From positions 1 to 46,807 of the forward strand of contig CAZIXA010000018.1 of the NCBI GenBank assembly GCA_964543295.1: a DNA stretch of 46,807 bases, in the 5' to 3' direction. The notes beneath the pieces were generated by a model. That model saw only the letters and a list, made by a program, of their open reading frames with translations. It did not search any database and had not been told where the DNA came from. This DNA comes from AE-B3B sp964543295. Its GTDB lineage: Bacteria; Aerophobota; Aerophobia; Aerophobales; AE-B3A. This document shows positions 1 through 8,234 of this stretch, piece by piece (positions within the stretch are counted from its first letter, which is position 1; every line of letters begins with the position of its first letter). A program made the translations under genes and the position numbers.

Positions 1-110
1 GGGGGGAATTCCGAAGGAATCGGCGAAGCCCTATTTCCCCCCTCGAGTATCTTGTACAGGACTATACAACCCATTATAAGGACTATTTATCATTTTATGT
101 CGCATGCTAC

Positions 111-138
111 TTGACAAATATTTCTTATTTGCTATAAT
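111..138 (+). promoter_or_regulatory. sigma70-type promoter upstream of the riboswitch
   Basis: A perfect TTGACA (111-116) and a perfect TATAAT (133-138) are separated by 16 bp. Transcription should start near 145, so the RNA would carry the whole riboswitch (191-269) and its terminator before reaching pilT. This is the strongest vegetative promoter visible in the window. Positions are read directly; promoter activity is inferred. Confidence 0.85.
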
Positions 139-190
139 ATAACTGATAGAAAAGTGGATCTTTGATAATTGTTAGAGAGCTGAGAAAGAT

Positions 191-270
191 GTAATCGATA
201 AAGGCAAACTATTCGAAAGAATAGGACGCAAAATCACAGGCCATTTAAATGGCAGCTGGATTACCGAAGT
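191..270 (+). ncRNA. Cyclic-di-GMP class I (GEMM-I) riboswitch aptamer
   Basis: The conserved GEMM-I core is present. The GGCAAAC motif is at 203-209. P2 is CTATTC (209-214) paired with GAATAG (219-224), capped by a GAAA tetraloop (215-218). The GGACGCAAA motif is at 224-232. P3 is a short hairpin around 237-258, and the TTACCG motif is at 261-266. P1 is formed by 191-195 with 260-264. By analogy with the Vibrio Vc2 aptamer, g203 corresponds to ligand-contacting G20 and a230 to stacking A47. A G at position 20 favours c-di-GMP over cGAMP, although some G20 aptamers may be promiscuous. The aptamer sits between a sigma70 promoter and an intrinsic terminator, upstream of the type IV pilus operon. 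Confidence 0.92.
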
Positions 271-289
271 TATATTGCGACTTGTGATC

Positions 290-323
290 GCCCATTCTTT
301 CGAAGGAAAGAATGGGCTTTTTT
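290..323 (+). terminator. Intrinsic terminator (riboswitch expression platform)
   Basis: A perfect 12-bp stem (290-301 with 306-317) encloses a 4-nt GAAG loop and is followed directly by six T (318-323). The 5' arm (291-302) can instead pair with aptamer nucleotides 214-225, and 281-290 can pair with 227-228 and 233-240. Aptamer and antiterminator are therefore mutually exclusive. This layout predicts that ligand binding promotes termination (an OFF switch). Confidence 0.9.
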
Positions 324-359
324 GTTGAGTGATCAATCAAAGGATTTACCCTCAGAAGA

Positions 360-404
360 TTATTTGTCCTACAAAGACACTTGACAAAATAATTATTTGT
401 CCTA
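360..404 (+). repeat. 12-bp direct repeat in the pil leader (candidate operator)
   Basis: The 12-bp sequence TTATTTGTCCTA occurs exactly at 360-371 and again at 393-404, 33 bp apart, or about three helical turns. The second copy overlaps the spacer and -10 of the promoter at 381-408. A similar stretch (TTATTTGCTA) lies in the spacer of the first promoter at 125-134. This could be an operator for an unknown regulator or a relic of promoter duplication. Confidence 0.5.
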
Positions 405-408
405 TAAA
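381..408 (+). promoter_or_regulatory. Second sigma70-like promoter, downstream of the riboswitch terminator
   Basis: TTGACA (381-386) and TATAAA (403-408) are separated by 16 bp. The start would be near 415, past the terminator at 290-323. Transcripts from here would bypass riboswitch control and still read into pilT at 660. Confidence 0.7.
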
Positions 409-550
409 TATAAATGTGAACATATTTGGGGCAAGTTGATGCATTCAGGTGCAAGGAGATTTAAAGGTGAAGTAGTATGTTGTTATGGTAAAGAAGATAG
501 ATAACTGCTTGACAAAGCGGAGAGCGGAGAAAAGAAAGGTGGTCAAATTT

Positions 551-567
551 TTGGCATATTTTTTGCA
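551..567 (+). promoter_or_regulatory. sigma54 (-24/-12) promoter for the pil operon
   Basis: TTGGCAT (551-557) and TTGCA (563-567) place GG (553-554) and GC (565-566) exactly 10 bp apart, as required for RpoN promoters. The start is predicted near 578, leaving an 82-nt leader before pilT. A sigma54 activator (17464-18822) and a second sigma54 promoter with the same TGGCAT element (21397-21413) are in the same window. Pilin genes in Pseudomonas and Geobacter are RpoN-dependent through PilS/PilR, so this is a plausible regulatory arrangement. Confidence 0.78.
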
Positions 568-659
568 CTCTGCTTAGGTGATGTTTAAGCGAAAAATTGG
601 CCAAGATTAGAGAAAATGAGGCAGAGGTATTCTCGAAATAGACTGAAAAGGAGCAAATT

Positions 660-1721
660 ATGAATCTGCTTTCTTTGCTAAAGGAAACGATCGCAAGGGG
701 TGCATCAGACCTGCACCTTGTAGCCGGAATATCTCCTATTATTCGTATTGATGGAGAGTTGAAGAGATTGGAGGAGGAATCTCTCACCTCTGAGGAGGTA
801 AAATCCCTCGTTTATTCTGTTATGAGTCCTGAGAAAATAGCCCAGTTTGAGAAGAGTCATGAGCTTGATTTTTCTTTCGGAGTAAGTGGAGTGGGACGTT
901 TCCGGACCAATGTCCATGTCCAACGAGGATCGACAGCAGTAGCCATTAGACGTCTCCTTGACCATATTCCCTCCCTTTCCGAGCTCAATCTCCCTTCTAT
1001 TCTGGCCGAGTTAGCTCTTAAGAAGAGAGGGCTCATCCTGGTAACTGGCCCGGCTGGCTGTGGCAAATCAACCACCCTGGCTGCCATGATAGGAATAATA
1101 AATGAACAGAGACCCGCCCATGTTATCACCCTGGAGGACCCCATTGAATATCTGCACTCTCATAAAAAGAGTGTGGTAGAGCAAAGGGAGGTGGGCTCAG
1201 ATACTTTCTCCTTCGCTGAGTCTTTGAAGCGCTGCCTTCGTCAGGACCCCGATGTCATTTTGATCGGAGAAATGAGAGATCTAGAAACCATTGCTACCGC
1301 TATTACTGCGGCTGAGACCGGACATTTGGTCCTGGCCACCCTGCATACACCCGATGCTCCGGGGGCGGTGGACAGGTGCATCGATGTTTTCCCCTCTCAC
1401 CAACAACCCCAGATAAGGACTCAGCTAGCCAATACTCTACAGGCGGTAATTGCCCAGATTCTTCTTCCCCAAAAAAGTGACGAAGGAAGAGTACCTGCGG
1501 TGGAGCTATTAATTGCTAACTCCGCCATGAGGAATCTGATACGAACTGGCAAATCTCACCAATTACCCACAGTTATGGAGACGGGAAATCAATTGGGAAT
1601 GCGAACCATGGATCAGGCACTCAAGGAGTTAGTTGATAGGGATATGGTCAGCTACGAGACGGCTGTGGTGAGGGTGAGAAATCGGACTGTTTTTGAAAAA
1701 TCACTGATGTACCATTCTTAA
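660..1721 (+). CDS. pilT: Type IV pilus retraction ATPase PilT
   Basis: This is a cytoplasmic hexameric ATPase that powers pilus retraction and twitching. The 353-residue length is typical of PilT. The Walker A loop is GPAGCGKST (130-138), with Cys where Ser is usual. The Asp-box region follows at about 157-164, the Walker B stretch RQDPDVILIGEMRD is at about 194-207, and the His box HLVLATLH is at 222-229. The N-terminal PAS-like domain occupies about 1-115. The ATG at 660 has an AAGGAG Shine-Dalgarno 6 nt upstream. As first gene of the operon, it is the immediate target of the riboswitch and the sigma54 promoter. The paralogue PilU is possible, but no PilU-like C-terminal extension is seen. 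Confidence 0.95.
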   Translation: MNLLSLLKETIARGASDLHLVAGISPIIRIDGELKRLEEESLTSEEVKSLVYSVMSPEKIAQFEKSHELDFSFGVSGVGRFRTNVHVQRGSTAVAIRRLLDHIPSLSELNLPSILAELALKKRGLILVTGPAGCGKSTTLAAMIGIINEQRPAHVITLEDPIEYLHSHKKSVVEQREVGSDTFSFAESLKRCLRQDPDVILIGEMRDLETIATAITAAETGHLVLATLHTPDAPGAVDRCIDVFPSHQQPQIRTQLANTLQAVIAQILLPQKSDEGRVPAVELLIANSAMRNLIRTGKSHQLPTVMETGNQLGMRTMDQALKELVDRDMVSYETAVVRVRNRTVFEKSLMYHS

Positions 1722-1813
1722 TTAGAACCCAGGACTTCGGTTTGGACTTGCTTTTCTGACCCAGGACTTTGGACACTTTTTTAAGGATGAAGCTCGAGGA
1801 AAGGGGGTATTAG

Positions 1814-3517
1814 ATGTTCTCTGAAAACAATAAATGGCTGGTAGGGACACTCCTGGATCAAGAAGTAGTTACTCCCGACCAGTTAACTCAGGCTTTGGCC
1901 AGACAGAAGGAGACCAGGGAAAATCTGGAAAAGATCCTGGTAGATCTTAACTTTGTCAAAAATGAGGAGCTCACAGCTTTAAAGAAGAAAAAGTCTTTTC
2001 ATGATGAGAAGTCTCTCCTGGGCCAGGTCGATCCTCAGGTATTGAAATTGGTTCCGGAAACGGTAGCCCGGCGTTATTGTGTTATCCCCCTATCTAAGAA
2101 TGGGAAGATCCTTACCCTTGCCGTGACTGACCTGAATGGCGTGGTAGCCATTGATACAGTTAGAACCATCAGCGGCTACGAAATTAAGGCTGTGCTGGCT
2201 TCAGAAAAAGATATAATGACGGCAGTGGAAAGGTACTACAGTGGATCTGCCGACATGGAGACAGTTTTACTAGATCTGGTCAAGGTAAATGGACATCATA
2301 TGGTTCAACCGGAAACCGGAGGTGACCTCACCCAGGTTAAACTCAAAGCCAATGATCCGCCCGTAGTTAAGTTCGTTAATTTGCTGCTGCTCGATGCCAT
2401 TGAGCGAAGAGCCAGCGACATCCACATCGAGCCGGCAAAGGGAAAATCTACTGTTCGAATTCGTATTGACGGGGTTTTACAAGACATGACTCCTCCTCCC
2501 AAAGCCATGCATCCAGCCATCATCTCCCGCGTAAAAATTCTTTCCAATCTGGACATTGCTGAAAGAAGACTCCCTCAGGATGGTCGTTGTGTGGTGAAAA
2601 TAGGAGACCGAGAGGTTGACATCAGGATCTCCACTTTTCCTACTCTGTACGGAGAAAAGTTAGTTATGCGTCTTTTAGATAAGGAGAAAATTTCCATAGG
2701 TCTTGAGGAGCTAGGTCTTAGCTCGGATCAACTCTCAAAGTTCGAAAAGATACTCAAACGCCCCTATGGAATGATACTGGAAACCGGGCCCACCGGCTGT
2801 GGAAAGACTACCACTCTCTACGCGGGCCTGAGGCATATTAACTCACCGGAGAAGAATATTGTTACCATAGAAGACCCCATTGAATACGATTTAGCCGGGG
2901 TCAATCAAACCCAGGTAAAACCTGAGATTGGTCTGGACTTTGCCAGGGGTCTTAGGGCTATTCTCAGGCAAGACCCTGATGTAATCCTGGTGGGGGAAAT
3001 TCGTGACTCTGAAACGGCTCAGATTGCTATAAGGGCTGCTTTGACCGGACATCTGGTCTTTAGCACTCTGCATACTAACGACGCCGTGGGTGCTATCGCT
3101 CAACTGCAATACTTCGGCATTGAACCCTATCTCATTGGCTCTGCCGTTGACTTAATTATAGCCCAGAGGCTGATTCGTCGCGTCTGCCCCAACTGCCGGG
3201 AGTATTATGCTCTTTCTGGGGAAGTTTCGCACCGACTGGGTCTCGGGGATAGGGGGAAGGATGAGCTCAAATTGGCTCGCAGCCGCGGTTGCCGACAGTG
3301 TAGCTACGCTGGTTACTTTGGCCGAATTGCTGTATTCGAGTTCTTTGAAATCAATCCTCGAGTGAAACGGCTCATTTTTGAAGGAGCTAATATGCATGCT
3401 CTGAGGAATGAGGCAACCAGGCAGGGTATGAGAACCTTGAGAGAATCCGCTATAGAGAAGCTTCGAGGAGGTTTAACCACGGTTGAGGAGGTTCTCAGCG
3501 TTACTCTGGAGAAGTAA
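1814..3517 (+). CDS. pilB: Type IV pilus extension ATPase PilB (GspE family)
   Basis: This is the cytoplasmic assembly ATPase that polymerises pilin, 567 residues long. The N-terminus (about 7-140) is an MshEN/T2SSE-N domain. The two 24-residue c-di-GMP motifs known from MshE are only partly kept: the first (about 9-31) has LVG instead of RLG and the second (about 38-60) lacks the glycines. Walker A is GPTGCGKTT (325-333), Walker B is RQDPDVILVGEIRD (385-398), and the His box TGHLVFSTLH is at 411-420. Two CxxC pairs (Cys458/461 and Cys493/496) form the usual zinc site. The ATG at 1814 follows a purine-rich AGGGGG. The gene lies 92 bp after pilT and 5 bp before pilC. Confidence 0.95.
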   Translation: MFSENNKWLVGTLLDQEVVTPDQLTQALARQKETRENLEKILVDLNFVKNEELTALKKKKSFHDEKSLLGQVDPQVLKLVPETVARRYCVIPLSKNGKILTLAVTDLNGVVAIDTVRTISGYEIKAVLASEKDIMTAVERYYSGSADMETVLLDLVKVNGHHMVQPETGGDLTQVKLKANDPPVVKFVNLLLLDAIERRASDIHIEPAKGKSTVRIRIDGVLQDMTPPPKAMHPAIISRVKILSNLDIAERRLPQDGRCVVKIGDREVDIRISTFPTLYGEKLVMRLLDKEKISIGLEELGLSSDQLSKFEKILKRPYGMILETGPTGCGKTTTLYAGLRHINSPEKNIVTIEDPIEYDLAGVNQTQVKPEIGLDFARGLRAILRQDPDVILVGEIRDSETAQIAIRAALTGHLVFSTLHTNDAVGAIAQLQYFGIEPYLIGSAVDLIIAQRLIRRVCPNCREYYALSGEVSHRLGLGDRGKDELKLARSRGCRQCSYAGYFGRIAVFEFFEINPRVKRLIFEGANMHALRNEATRQGMRTLRESAIEKLRGGLTTVEEVLSVTLEK

Positions 3518-3522
3518 ATAAT

Positions 3523-4752
3523 ATGCCCAAATTCACCTGTATCTCAGTAGACAACCAGGGACAGAAGATCGAAACTCGGCATGAGGCAGTCTCAATTCCG
3601 GAGATATCCTCTTTTTTGCGAACCAGGGGTCTTACTCCGATCTCCATAAAGGAGGTTAAAGCGGAGACTTTTGGCTCACAAGCATTGAGGGAGCTTTCCT
3701 CTTTCCTCCAGGCACGCCGGATAAAAGCAGGTGAAACGGCGGTCTTTTTTCGTCAGCTCGCCACTATGCTGGAGGCAGGAGTGAATTTATCAGAATGTCT
3801 GGACAGTCTTTCCTCTCAAACAGAGAACCAGAAATTTGCCCTTATTCTAAGACAGATAAGAGAGTATGTAACCTGGGGACGGAGATTTTCCCAGGCTCTT
3901 TCCGAATATCCACACCTATTTCCTCCCCTGGTTACGGAGATGGTAGCGGTGGGAGAAGAGGCTGGATCGTTGGACCAGGTGACCTCCGAGGTGGCCAGTT
4001 TCCTCGAGGATCAAATAGACATGAAAAAAAAGGTGGCAAGTGCTACTAGGTACCCTATGTTCATCACCGGCTTTTTTTTGGTAGCGGTGGGAATAATGGT
4101 CTTTTACCTCATTCCCCAGTTTAAGCAGATATTTGCCTCCTACGGAGCTGAGCTGCCGGCCATTACCCTCTTTGTCATGAATGTAAGTGATTTTCTTATT
4201 AGAAACCTTCTCTATGAAATAGTTATTATTCTGGCACTGGGAGTGCTCGCGTTGGGATATTTCCGAGCCGGTAAAGGAAGGGGCACCCTGGATAGGATTA
4301 AGTTAAAACTGCCCATAGTGGCTAAATTAATTTATTATCTGCTGCTGGCAAGAATATGTCGCACTTTAGGCATACTGCTGTCCAGTGGGGTTCCTCTGGT
4401 AATCGCCCTTGATCACACCGCCGCCGTGGCCGAAAATGTAGTGGCGGAAAATGCGATAAGGGAAATTCGGGAAAGAATTGTTCAGGGCTCTACCTTAGCT
4501 GAAGAAGTGAGAAAACAGAGCTTTTTCCCTCCTCTGGTGGGCGGAATGGTTTACACCGGTGAGCGATCAGGAACCCTCAACGAGATACTGCCCAAAGTGG
4601 CCGACTTCTATGACCGGGAGCTGGATTACCGGATAAAAGCCCTAACCTCAACTATGGAGCCGGCTCTTATCATCGGCCTGGGAGTATTGGTGGCCTTTTT
4701 TGTAATATCTATGTATTACCCTATTTTCCACCTGGCCGGAGTTATGGAATAG
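3523..4752 (+). CDS. pilC: Type IV pilus inner-membrane platform protein PilC (GspF family)
   Basis: This polytopic inner-membrane protein transmits PilB/PilT motion to the pilin subunits. Its 409 residues match the family. Two T2SSF domains are visible, at about 70-195 and 275-395, each followed by hydrophobic segments. Family features include the FFRQLATMLEAGVNL stretch near 75 and the matching repeat LARICRTLGILLSSGVPL near 275. The membrane segments are near 175-195, 225-245 and 375-400. It starts 5 bp after pilB and completes the pilTBC motor block. Confidence 0.95.
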   Translation: MPKFTCISVDNQGQKIETRHEAVSIPEISSFLRTRGLTPISIKEVKAETFGSQALRELSSFLQARRIKAGETAVFFRQLATMLEAGVNLSECLDSLSSQTENQKFALILRQIREYVTWGRRFSQALSEYPHLFPPLVTEMVAVGEEAGSLDQVTSEVASFLEDQIDMKKKVASATRYPMFITGFFLVAVGIMVFYLIPQFKQIFASYGAELPAITLFVMNVSDFLIRNLLYEIVIILALGVLALGYFRAGKGRGTLDRIKLKLPIVAKLIYYLLLARICRTLGILLSSGVPLVIALDHTAAVAENVVAENAIREIRERIVQGSTLAEEVRKQSFFPPLVGGMVYTGERSGTLNEILPKVADFYDRELDYRIKALTSTMEPALIIGLGVLVAFFVISMYYPIFHLAGVME

Positions 4753-4848
4753 GGACTAAATTGAAGAACAGGACACAAGGGGGTGATGAGCTATACTGAG
4801 AAGACAAAGCTCTCTAAAATTAAATCTTAAATTAAGGAGGTAAAAGAG

Positions 4849-5313
4849 ATGAAGTGGTTAATGAGGATTTTAGGTAAAGAAAATAAGAAGAAGGGTGGAT
4901 TCACTCTGGTTGAGTTGATGGTGGTGATCATAATCGTGGGTATTCTCGCTGCTGCCGCTGTCCCCATATACTCGGCTTTTGTGAAAAAAGCCCGCATTTC
5001 AGAGGCAAAGGCTAGTATTGGTACTATCCGAGCCGCGGAAGAGGTGTACTGGGCTGAGAACGCCGCATATCTCCCGTTAGCCGCCGTAGCCAGTAGTGCC
5101 ACTGCCTTGACGGATACATTGGGAGTAGATGTCGGCCATAACGTATGGTGGAACACCGGCGTGACGTGGACCGTCAATACCACTGGCACACCCCCCACGA
5201 CTTTGGATTCTATCGTCGCTGATGCTTCGGATGCTGCGTGTGATGCCAAAATCCAAGGTATAACGGTGACTTATACTGTAGCTACAGACACATGGGGTAC
5301 AACTGGACTATAA
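4849..5313 (+). CDS. pilA: Major type IV pilin PilA
   Basis: This is a prepilin with a 17-residue basic leader, the cleavage site GG/FTLVE and the invariant Glu5 of the mature protein. It is followed by the hydrophobic alpha1-N helix ELMVVIIIVGILAAAAVPIY. The mature protein is about 137 residues and has a Trp-rich, Thr-rich globular domain. Two Cys (C-terminal third, AACDA region and leader excluded) are not obviously a canonical D-loop pair, because only one clear Cys is seen in the mature region. A strong TAAGGAGGT Shine-Dalgarno precedes the ATG. A large hairpin (5411-5449) lies downstream. This position after pilTBC is standard for PilA. Confidence 0.93.
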   Translation: MKWLMRILGKENKKKGGFTLVELMVVIIIVGILAAAAVPIYSAFVKKARISEAKASIGTIRAAEEVYWAENAAYLPLAAVASSATALTDTLGVDVGHNVWWNTGVTWTVNTTGTPPTTLDSIVADASDAACDAKIQGITVTYTVATDTWGTTGL

Positions 5314-5410
5314 TTACGTAAAATGACAGCGCGTTATAAGTAACCACCAGGGGATAGAAGCGGGACTTATTTTAATGGGGCGGTTTTCATAAGCTTTCCA
5401 AATAAAGAAA

Positions 5411-5449
5411 CCTAGGGCTTGGAAGACAATCATTCTTCCAAGCCCTAGG
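5411..5449 (+). other. Long perfect inverted repeat between pilA and the minor pilin genes
   Basis: The 15-bp arms 5411-5425 and 5435-5449 are perfectly complementary with a 9-nt loop. No T-tract follows, so this is not a simple intrinsic terminator. It probably stabilises the 3' end of an abundant pilA mRNA or attenuates read-through to the minor pilins. The 3' arm ends only 11 nt before the ATG of the next gene, so it may also limit ribosome access. Confidence 0.75.
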
Positions 5450-5460
5450 GGCAGGCTCTT

Positions 5461-5967
5461 ATGAAGTTTTTTCCTCATGAGTCAGAAGAGGGGTTTAGCT
5501 TAGTAGAATTGATGGTAGCCCTGATTATCATAGCTTTAGTAATGGTGGGTGGAGGGATGTTTTTTTTTTATGGCCGAGTCAATGTTATCCGGGAGGCCCA
5601 TCGCCGGGCCGCTCTTTTGGTAGCCAGTCAGAGACTGGAGGCCTTGAAGGCAGCAGCCTGGGATGATGTTGCTCCCGAGGCTGGCGACACGTCTGACGGA
5701 TATACCTTTAACCCATCTTTCCGATATTATCTCTTGGGTAGTGGTAGTTGGAGTTGGATCCAGCCGGAAGTTTCGGGAGACGACCCACCTGAAAATGCAG
5801 AGGAAACCGTAACCGTGGATAATCTATCCGACGGAAAGAGGGTTACCGAGGCTCTGTGGGAGCCTGGTGGTGGGAGCTACGACTACTTGAAAGTAAGGGT
5901 AACGGTAGAGTGGACCGATAATACTACCAATACGGTGAGCTTATCTACCGTGATTGCTTCTCCGTAG
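5461..5967 (+). CDS. Minor prepilin (PilV/GspI-like)
   Basis: A short leader ends in EEG, followed by FSLVE (G/F cleavage, Glu5 present) and a hydrophobic helix (VELMVALIIIALVMVGGGMF). The 168-residue protein continues with an RRAALLVASQRLEALKAAAW helix typical of minor pilins of the PilV/GspI type. The mature domain ends in beta-rich sequence. Minor pilins prime pilus assembly or carry adhesins. Subfamily assignment from sequence alone is tentative. Its Shine-Dalgarno is weak and abuts the hairpin at 5411-5449, consistent with low expression relative to pilA. Confidence 0.85.
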   Translation: MKFFPHESEEGFSLVELMVALIIIALVMVGGGMFFFYGRVNVIREAHRRAALLVASQRLEALKAAAWDDVAPEAGDTSDGYTFNPSFRYYLLGSGSWSWIQPEVSGDDPPENAEETVTVDNLSDGKRVTEALWEPGGGSYDYLKVRVTVEWTDNTTNTVSLSTVIASP

Positions 5968-5982
5968 AATAAGGTTTAGTCA

Positions 5983-6447
5983 GTGAAGAATAGAAACTCA
6001 GGATTTACTTTAATAGAATTAATGGTGGTTGTGGTGGTGGTAGGTGTGGCAGTTTTGCTCTTTACTCAGATTCCTCTCTTTAGTGTCAGTTCCTGGACAA
6101 AAGGAAGCCAGAGGCTAAAGATGCAGCGAGATGCCCATTATGCCATGATCAGAATCCAGCGTAAGCTAAGACCGGCTAGTTTTACCGAAGATCCAGTGGT
6201 TTCTGTCCCCGATGATAGTACTTTAGTTATCGGTGAGGACAGTTTTTACGTAGACAAAGAAGAGGCAAGCGATTTCTTTAATGACTTCATCCAGGAATCT
6301 GGTGGGAACAAAGAATTAATTGTGGAGGGAGACGAGGGTACAGATTTTGAAGTCATTCTTGAGGGGAGCGCCATAAAGATGACTTTGACTCTAGCTAGAG
6401 GAAATGTTCAAACTATCCTCAGGACGTCGGTGAAGCCAAGAAATTAA
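5983..6447 (+). CDS. Minor prepilin (PilW/GspJ-like)
   Basis: The GTG start at 5983 gives a 7-residue leader ending in G, followed by FTLIE, so the prepilin peptidase motif and Glu5 are intact. A Val-rich hydrophobic helix follows, then about 120 residues of globular domain including the KMQRDAHYAMIRIQRKLRPA helix, which resembles PilW/GspJ pseudopilins. It lies 15 bp after the previous minor pilin and 6 bp before the next gene. No strong ribosome binding site is seen, so translation may be coupled. The exact minor-pilin class is uncertain. Confidence 0.82.
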   Translation: MKNRNSGFTLIELMVVVVVVGVAVLLFTQIPLFSVSSWTKGSQRLKMQRDAHYAMIRIQRKLRPASFTEDPVVSVPDDSTLVIGEDSFYVDKEEASDFFNDFIQESGGNKELIVEGDEGTDFEVILEGSAIKMTLTLARGNVQTILRTSVKPRN

Positions 6448-6453
6448 TTATCA

Positions 6454-8223
6454 ATGAAATATAAGAAAATGAGACCAATATCATCTAACTGTGAAAGCGG
6501 AGTAATATTACCCATCGTTATCATCCTGACGCTGGCTCTTACTATAACAGGACTGGCCCTTCTTAATGCAGGGGTAATGGAGAACAGTCTGGTAAGGAAG
6601 GAAATCACCAAAAATCAGACCTTTTATGCAGCAGAGGCGGGGATAGAATGTGGTCTCTTTCGACTGCGTGCACTTCTATCTAGTGAACTGCATCCTACTC
6701 AAGACGACTTAGACGCAATCGAAGCCGATATAGAAGCTAACCCGCCGCTTAGCGGTTTTAATTTTGATATTACAATAGGGAAAGACGGTGTCGAAGGGAG
6801 CGAACTTGTGACAACTGGACCATATGCCGGATTGACAGCCATTACTCAAGGATATGAAATTACTTCCGAGGCTAGTAGTACTACCGGAAACCCGGCTTCA
6901 GCGAAGATAATCCAAAAGGTCAAAGATCGTCGTTTTTACTTATTTCAGTTTGGCGTTTTCTATTCCGATGTGGAGTGTGAGCTACAGCCCGGTCCAGACA
7001 TGACCTTCAAAGGTCGAGTCCACTCAAATAAGGACATTTATCTAGATTCCAATTCGACCCTTAAGATTGATTCTTATTTAACCAGCGCCGGCAAGATCAT
7101 TAAGGGATCGATGCCCGGAGATCCTTCAATAGAGGGTGGGACGGTAACCATTAAAGATGGCGATGGCATCTATCAAGAGATGTATTATGATAGCGATCTT
7201 GGGAAATGGTTTGATCACAATCACCCAAATTGGGTCCCGCAGGCCGGAGATAGGTGGGATGAGAATGTCCAGGATCAAGCTTATGGAGTCACCAAACTGA
7301 AGCTTCCCTTACCACCTCTGGAGGATCCGATCGAGATAATCAAACGAGGTGATACCCCAGATCCGGAGAGCTCTTTAGAACCTGAATTACTCAAGGAAGC
7401 CAGACTATACTGGCAGGCAGACCTTCGCATTCTTGATGGAGTAGCCTATCTTAAATCCGGTGACCGAGTGTATACTGAAGATAAAGACGGCGTTATGCAA
7501 GTAGGTTTAGCATACGAGGATCCTGAGCATCCTGGTGAGATGATAGATCCCATTGCCAGTAAATCATTCTATAACTATAGGGAGGGAGCGACGATCACGG
7601 TTGTAGAAATTGATATCGAGAAGCTAATGAGAAGAGAGGAACTTATCAAGGCAGGGACGATTGAGGGCAATGAGTGTCTAAAAGATGATGGAACAATCCT
7701 CTATGTTTCCGAATCAGGTTCAAATAAAGGAGTTCGATTAGTTAATGGTTCAGGGCTGTCTTCAGGTGGCCTAACGGTAGGAACGGATAATCCCCTTTAT
7801 ATTCAGGGAGATTATAACACTGTTAACAAAAAGCCAGCGGCAGTTCTTTGCGATGCCTTGAATATTCTTTCCAATGACTGGGACGATAGTTCTGATCACG
7901 ACAGAATAGCATCTAGTACTACGGTTAACGTTTCTATGGTCACGGGAATTGTAGAAACGGAGGAAGGTTATTACAGTGGTGGAGTTGAGAACCTTCCTCG
8001 GTTTCTGGAAAATTGGAGCAGTAAGACTTTTACCCTTAGTGGGTCCATGGTAGTTCTCTGGGAAAGTGAGCAGGCGACAGGAAAGTGGGTCTATGGCATG
8101 CCCTATTATACGGCACCAAACCGTGCCTGGGAATTTGACCAGGATCTTCTCGAGCCTGCCAATTTACCTCCAGGCACTCCTCAAGTGAGCACCGTGGAAA
8201 GGACCCATTGGCAGCAGGAATAG
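6454..8223 (+). CDS. PilX-like pilus assembly protein
   Basis: The N-terminus (about 15-65) carries a PilX-type membrane anchor: ESGVILPIVIILTLALTITG, then Glu and the FYAAEAGIE signature. PilX proteins lack the standard G/F cleavage site but co-assemble with minor pilins. The remaining roughly 520 residues are a beta-rich, Asp/Gly/Ser-rich exported domain. At 589 residues it is much longer than PilX of Pseudomonas (about 200), which suggests an adhesin-like tip domain. It sits directly after the PilV/PilW-like pair, the usual place for PilX. Confidence 0.8.
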   Translation: MKYKKMRPISSNCESGVILPIVIILTLALTITGLALLNAGVMENSLVRKEITKNQTFYAAEAGIECGLFRLRALLSSELHPTQDDLDAIEADIEANPPLSGFNFDITIGKDGVEGSELVTTGPYAGLTAITQGYEITSEASSTTGNPASAKIIQKVKDRRFYLFQFGVFYSDVECELQPGPDMTFKGRVHSNKDIYLDSNSTLKIDSYLTSAGKIIKGSMPGDPSIEGGTVTIKDGDGIYQEMYYDSDLGKWFDHNHPNWVPQAGDRWDENVQDQAYGVTKLKLPLPPLEDPIEIIKRGDTPDPESSLEPELLKEARLYWQADLRILDGVAYLKSGDRVYTEDKDGVMQVGLAYEDPEHPGEMIDPIASKSFYNYREGATITVVEIDIEKLMRREELIKAGTIEGNECLKDDGTILYVSESGSNKGVRLVNGSGLSSGGLTVGTDNPLYIQGDYNTVNKKPAAVLCDALNILSNDWDDSSDHDRIASSTTVNVSMVTGIVETEEGYYSGGVENLPRFLENWSSKTFTLSGSMVVLWESEQATGKWVYGMPYYTAPNRAWEFDQDLLEPANLPPGTPQVSTVERTHWQQE

Positions 8224-8234
8224 GAGGAAAATTT

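Noticed and set aside
1..42. Inverted repeat GGGGGGAA / TTCCCCCC at the window start
   Set aside because: The arms are 26 nt apart with no T-tract; it could be part of an upstream terminator, but the context is cut off.
3795..4049. Plus-strand open frame inside pilC
   Set aside because: It lies in another frame of a well-supported gene and has no ribosome binding site of its own.
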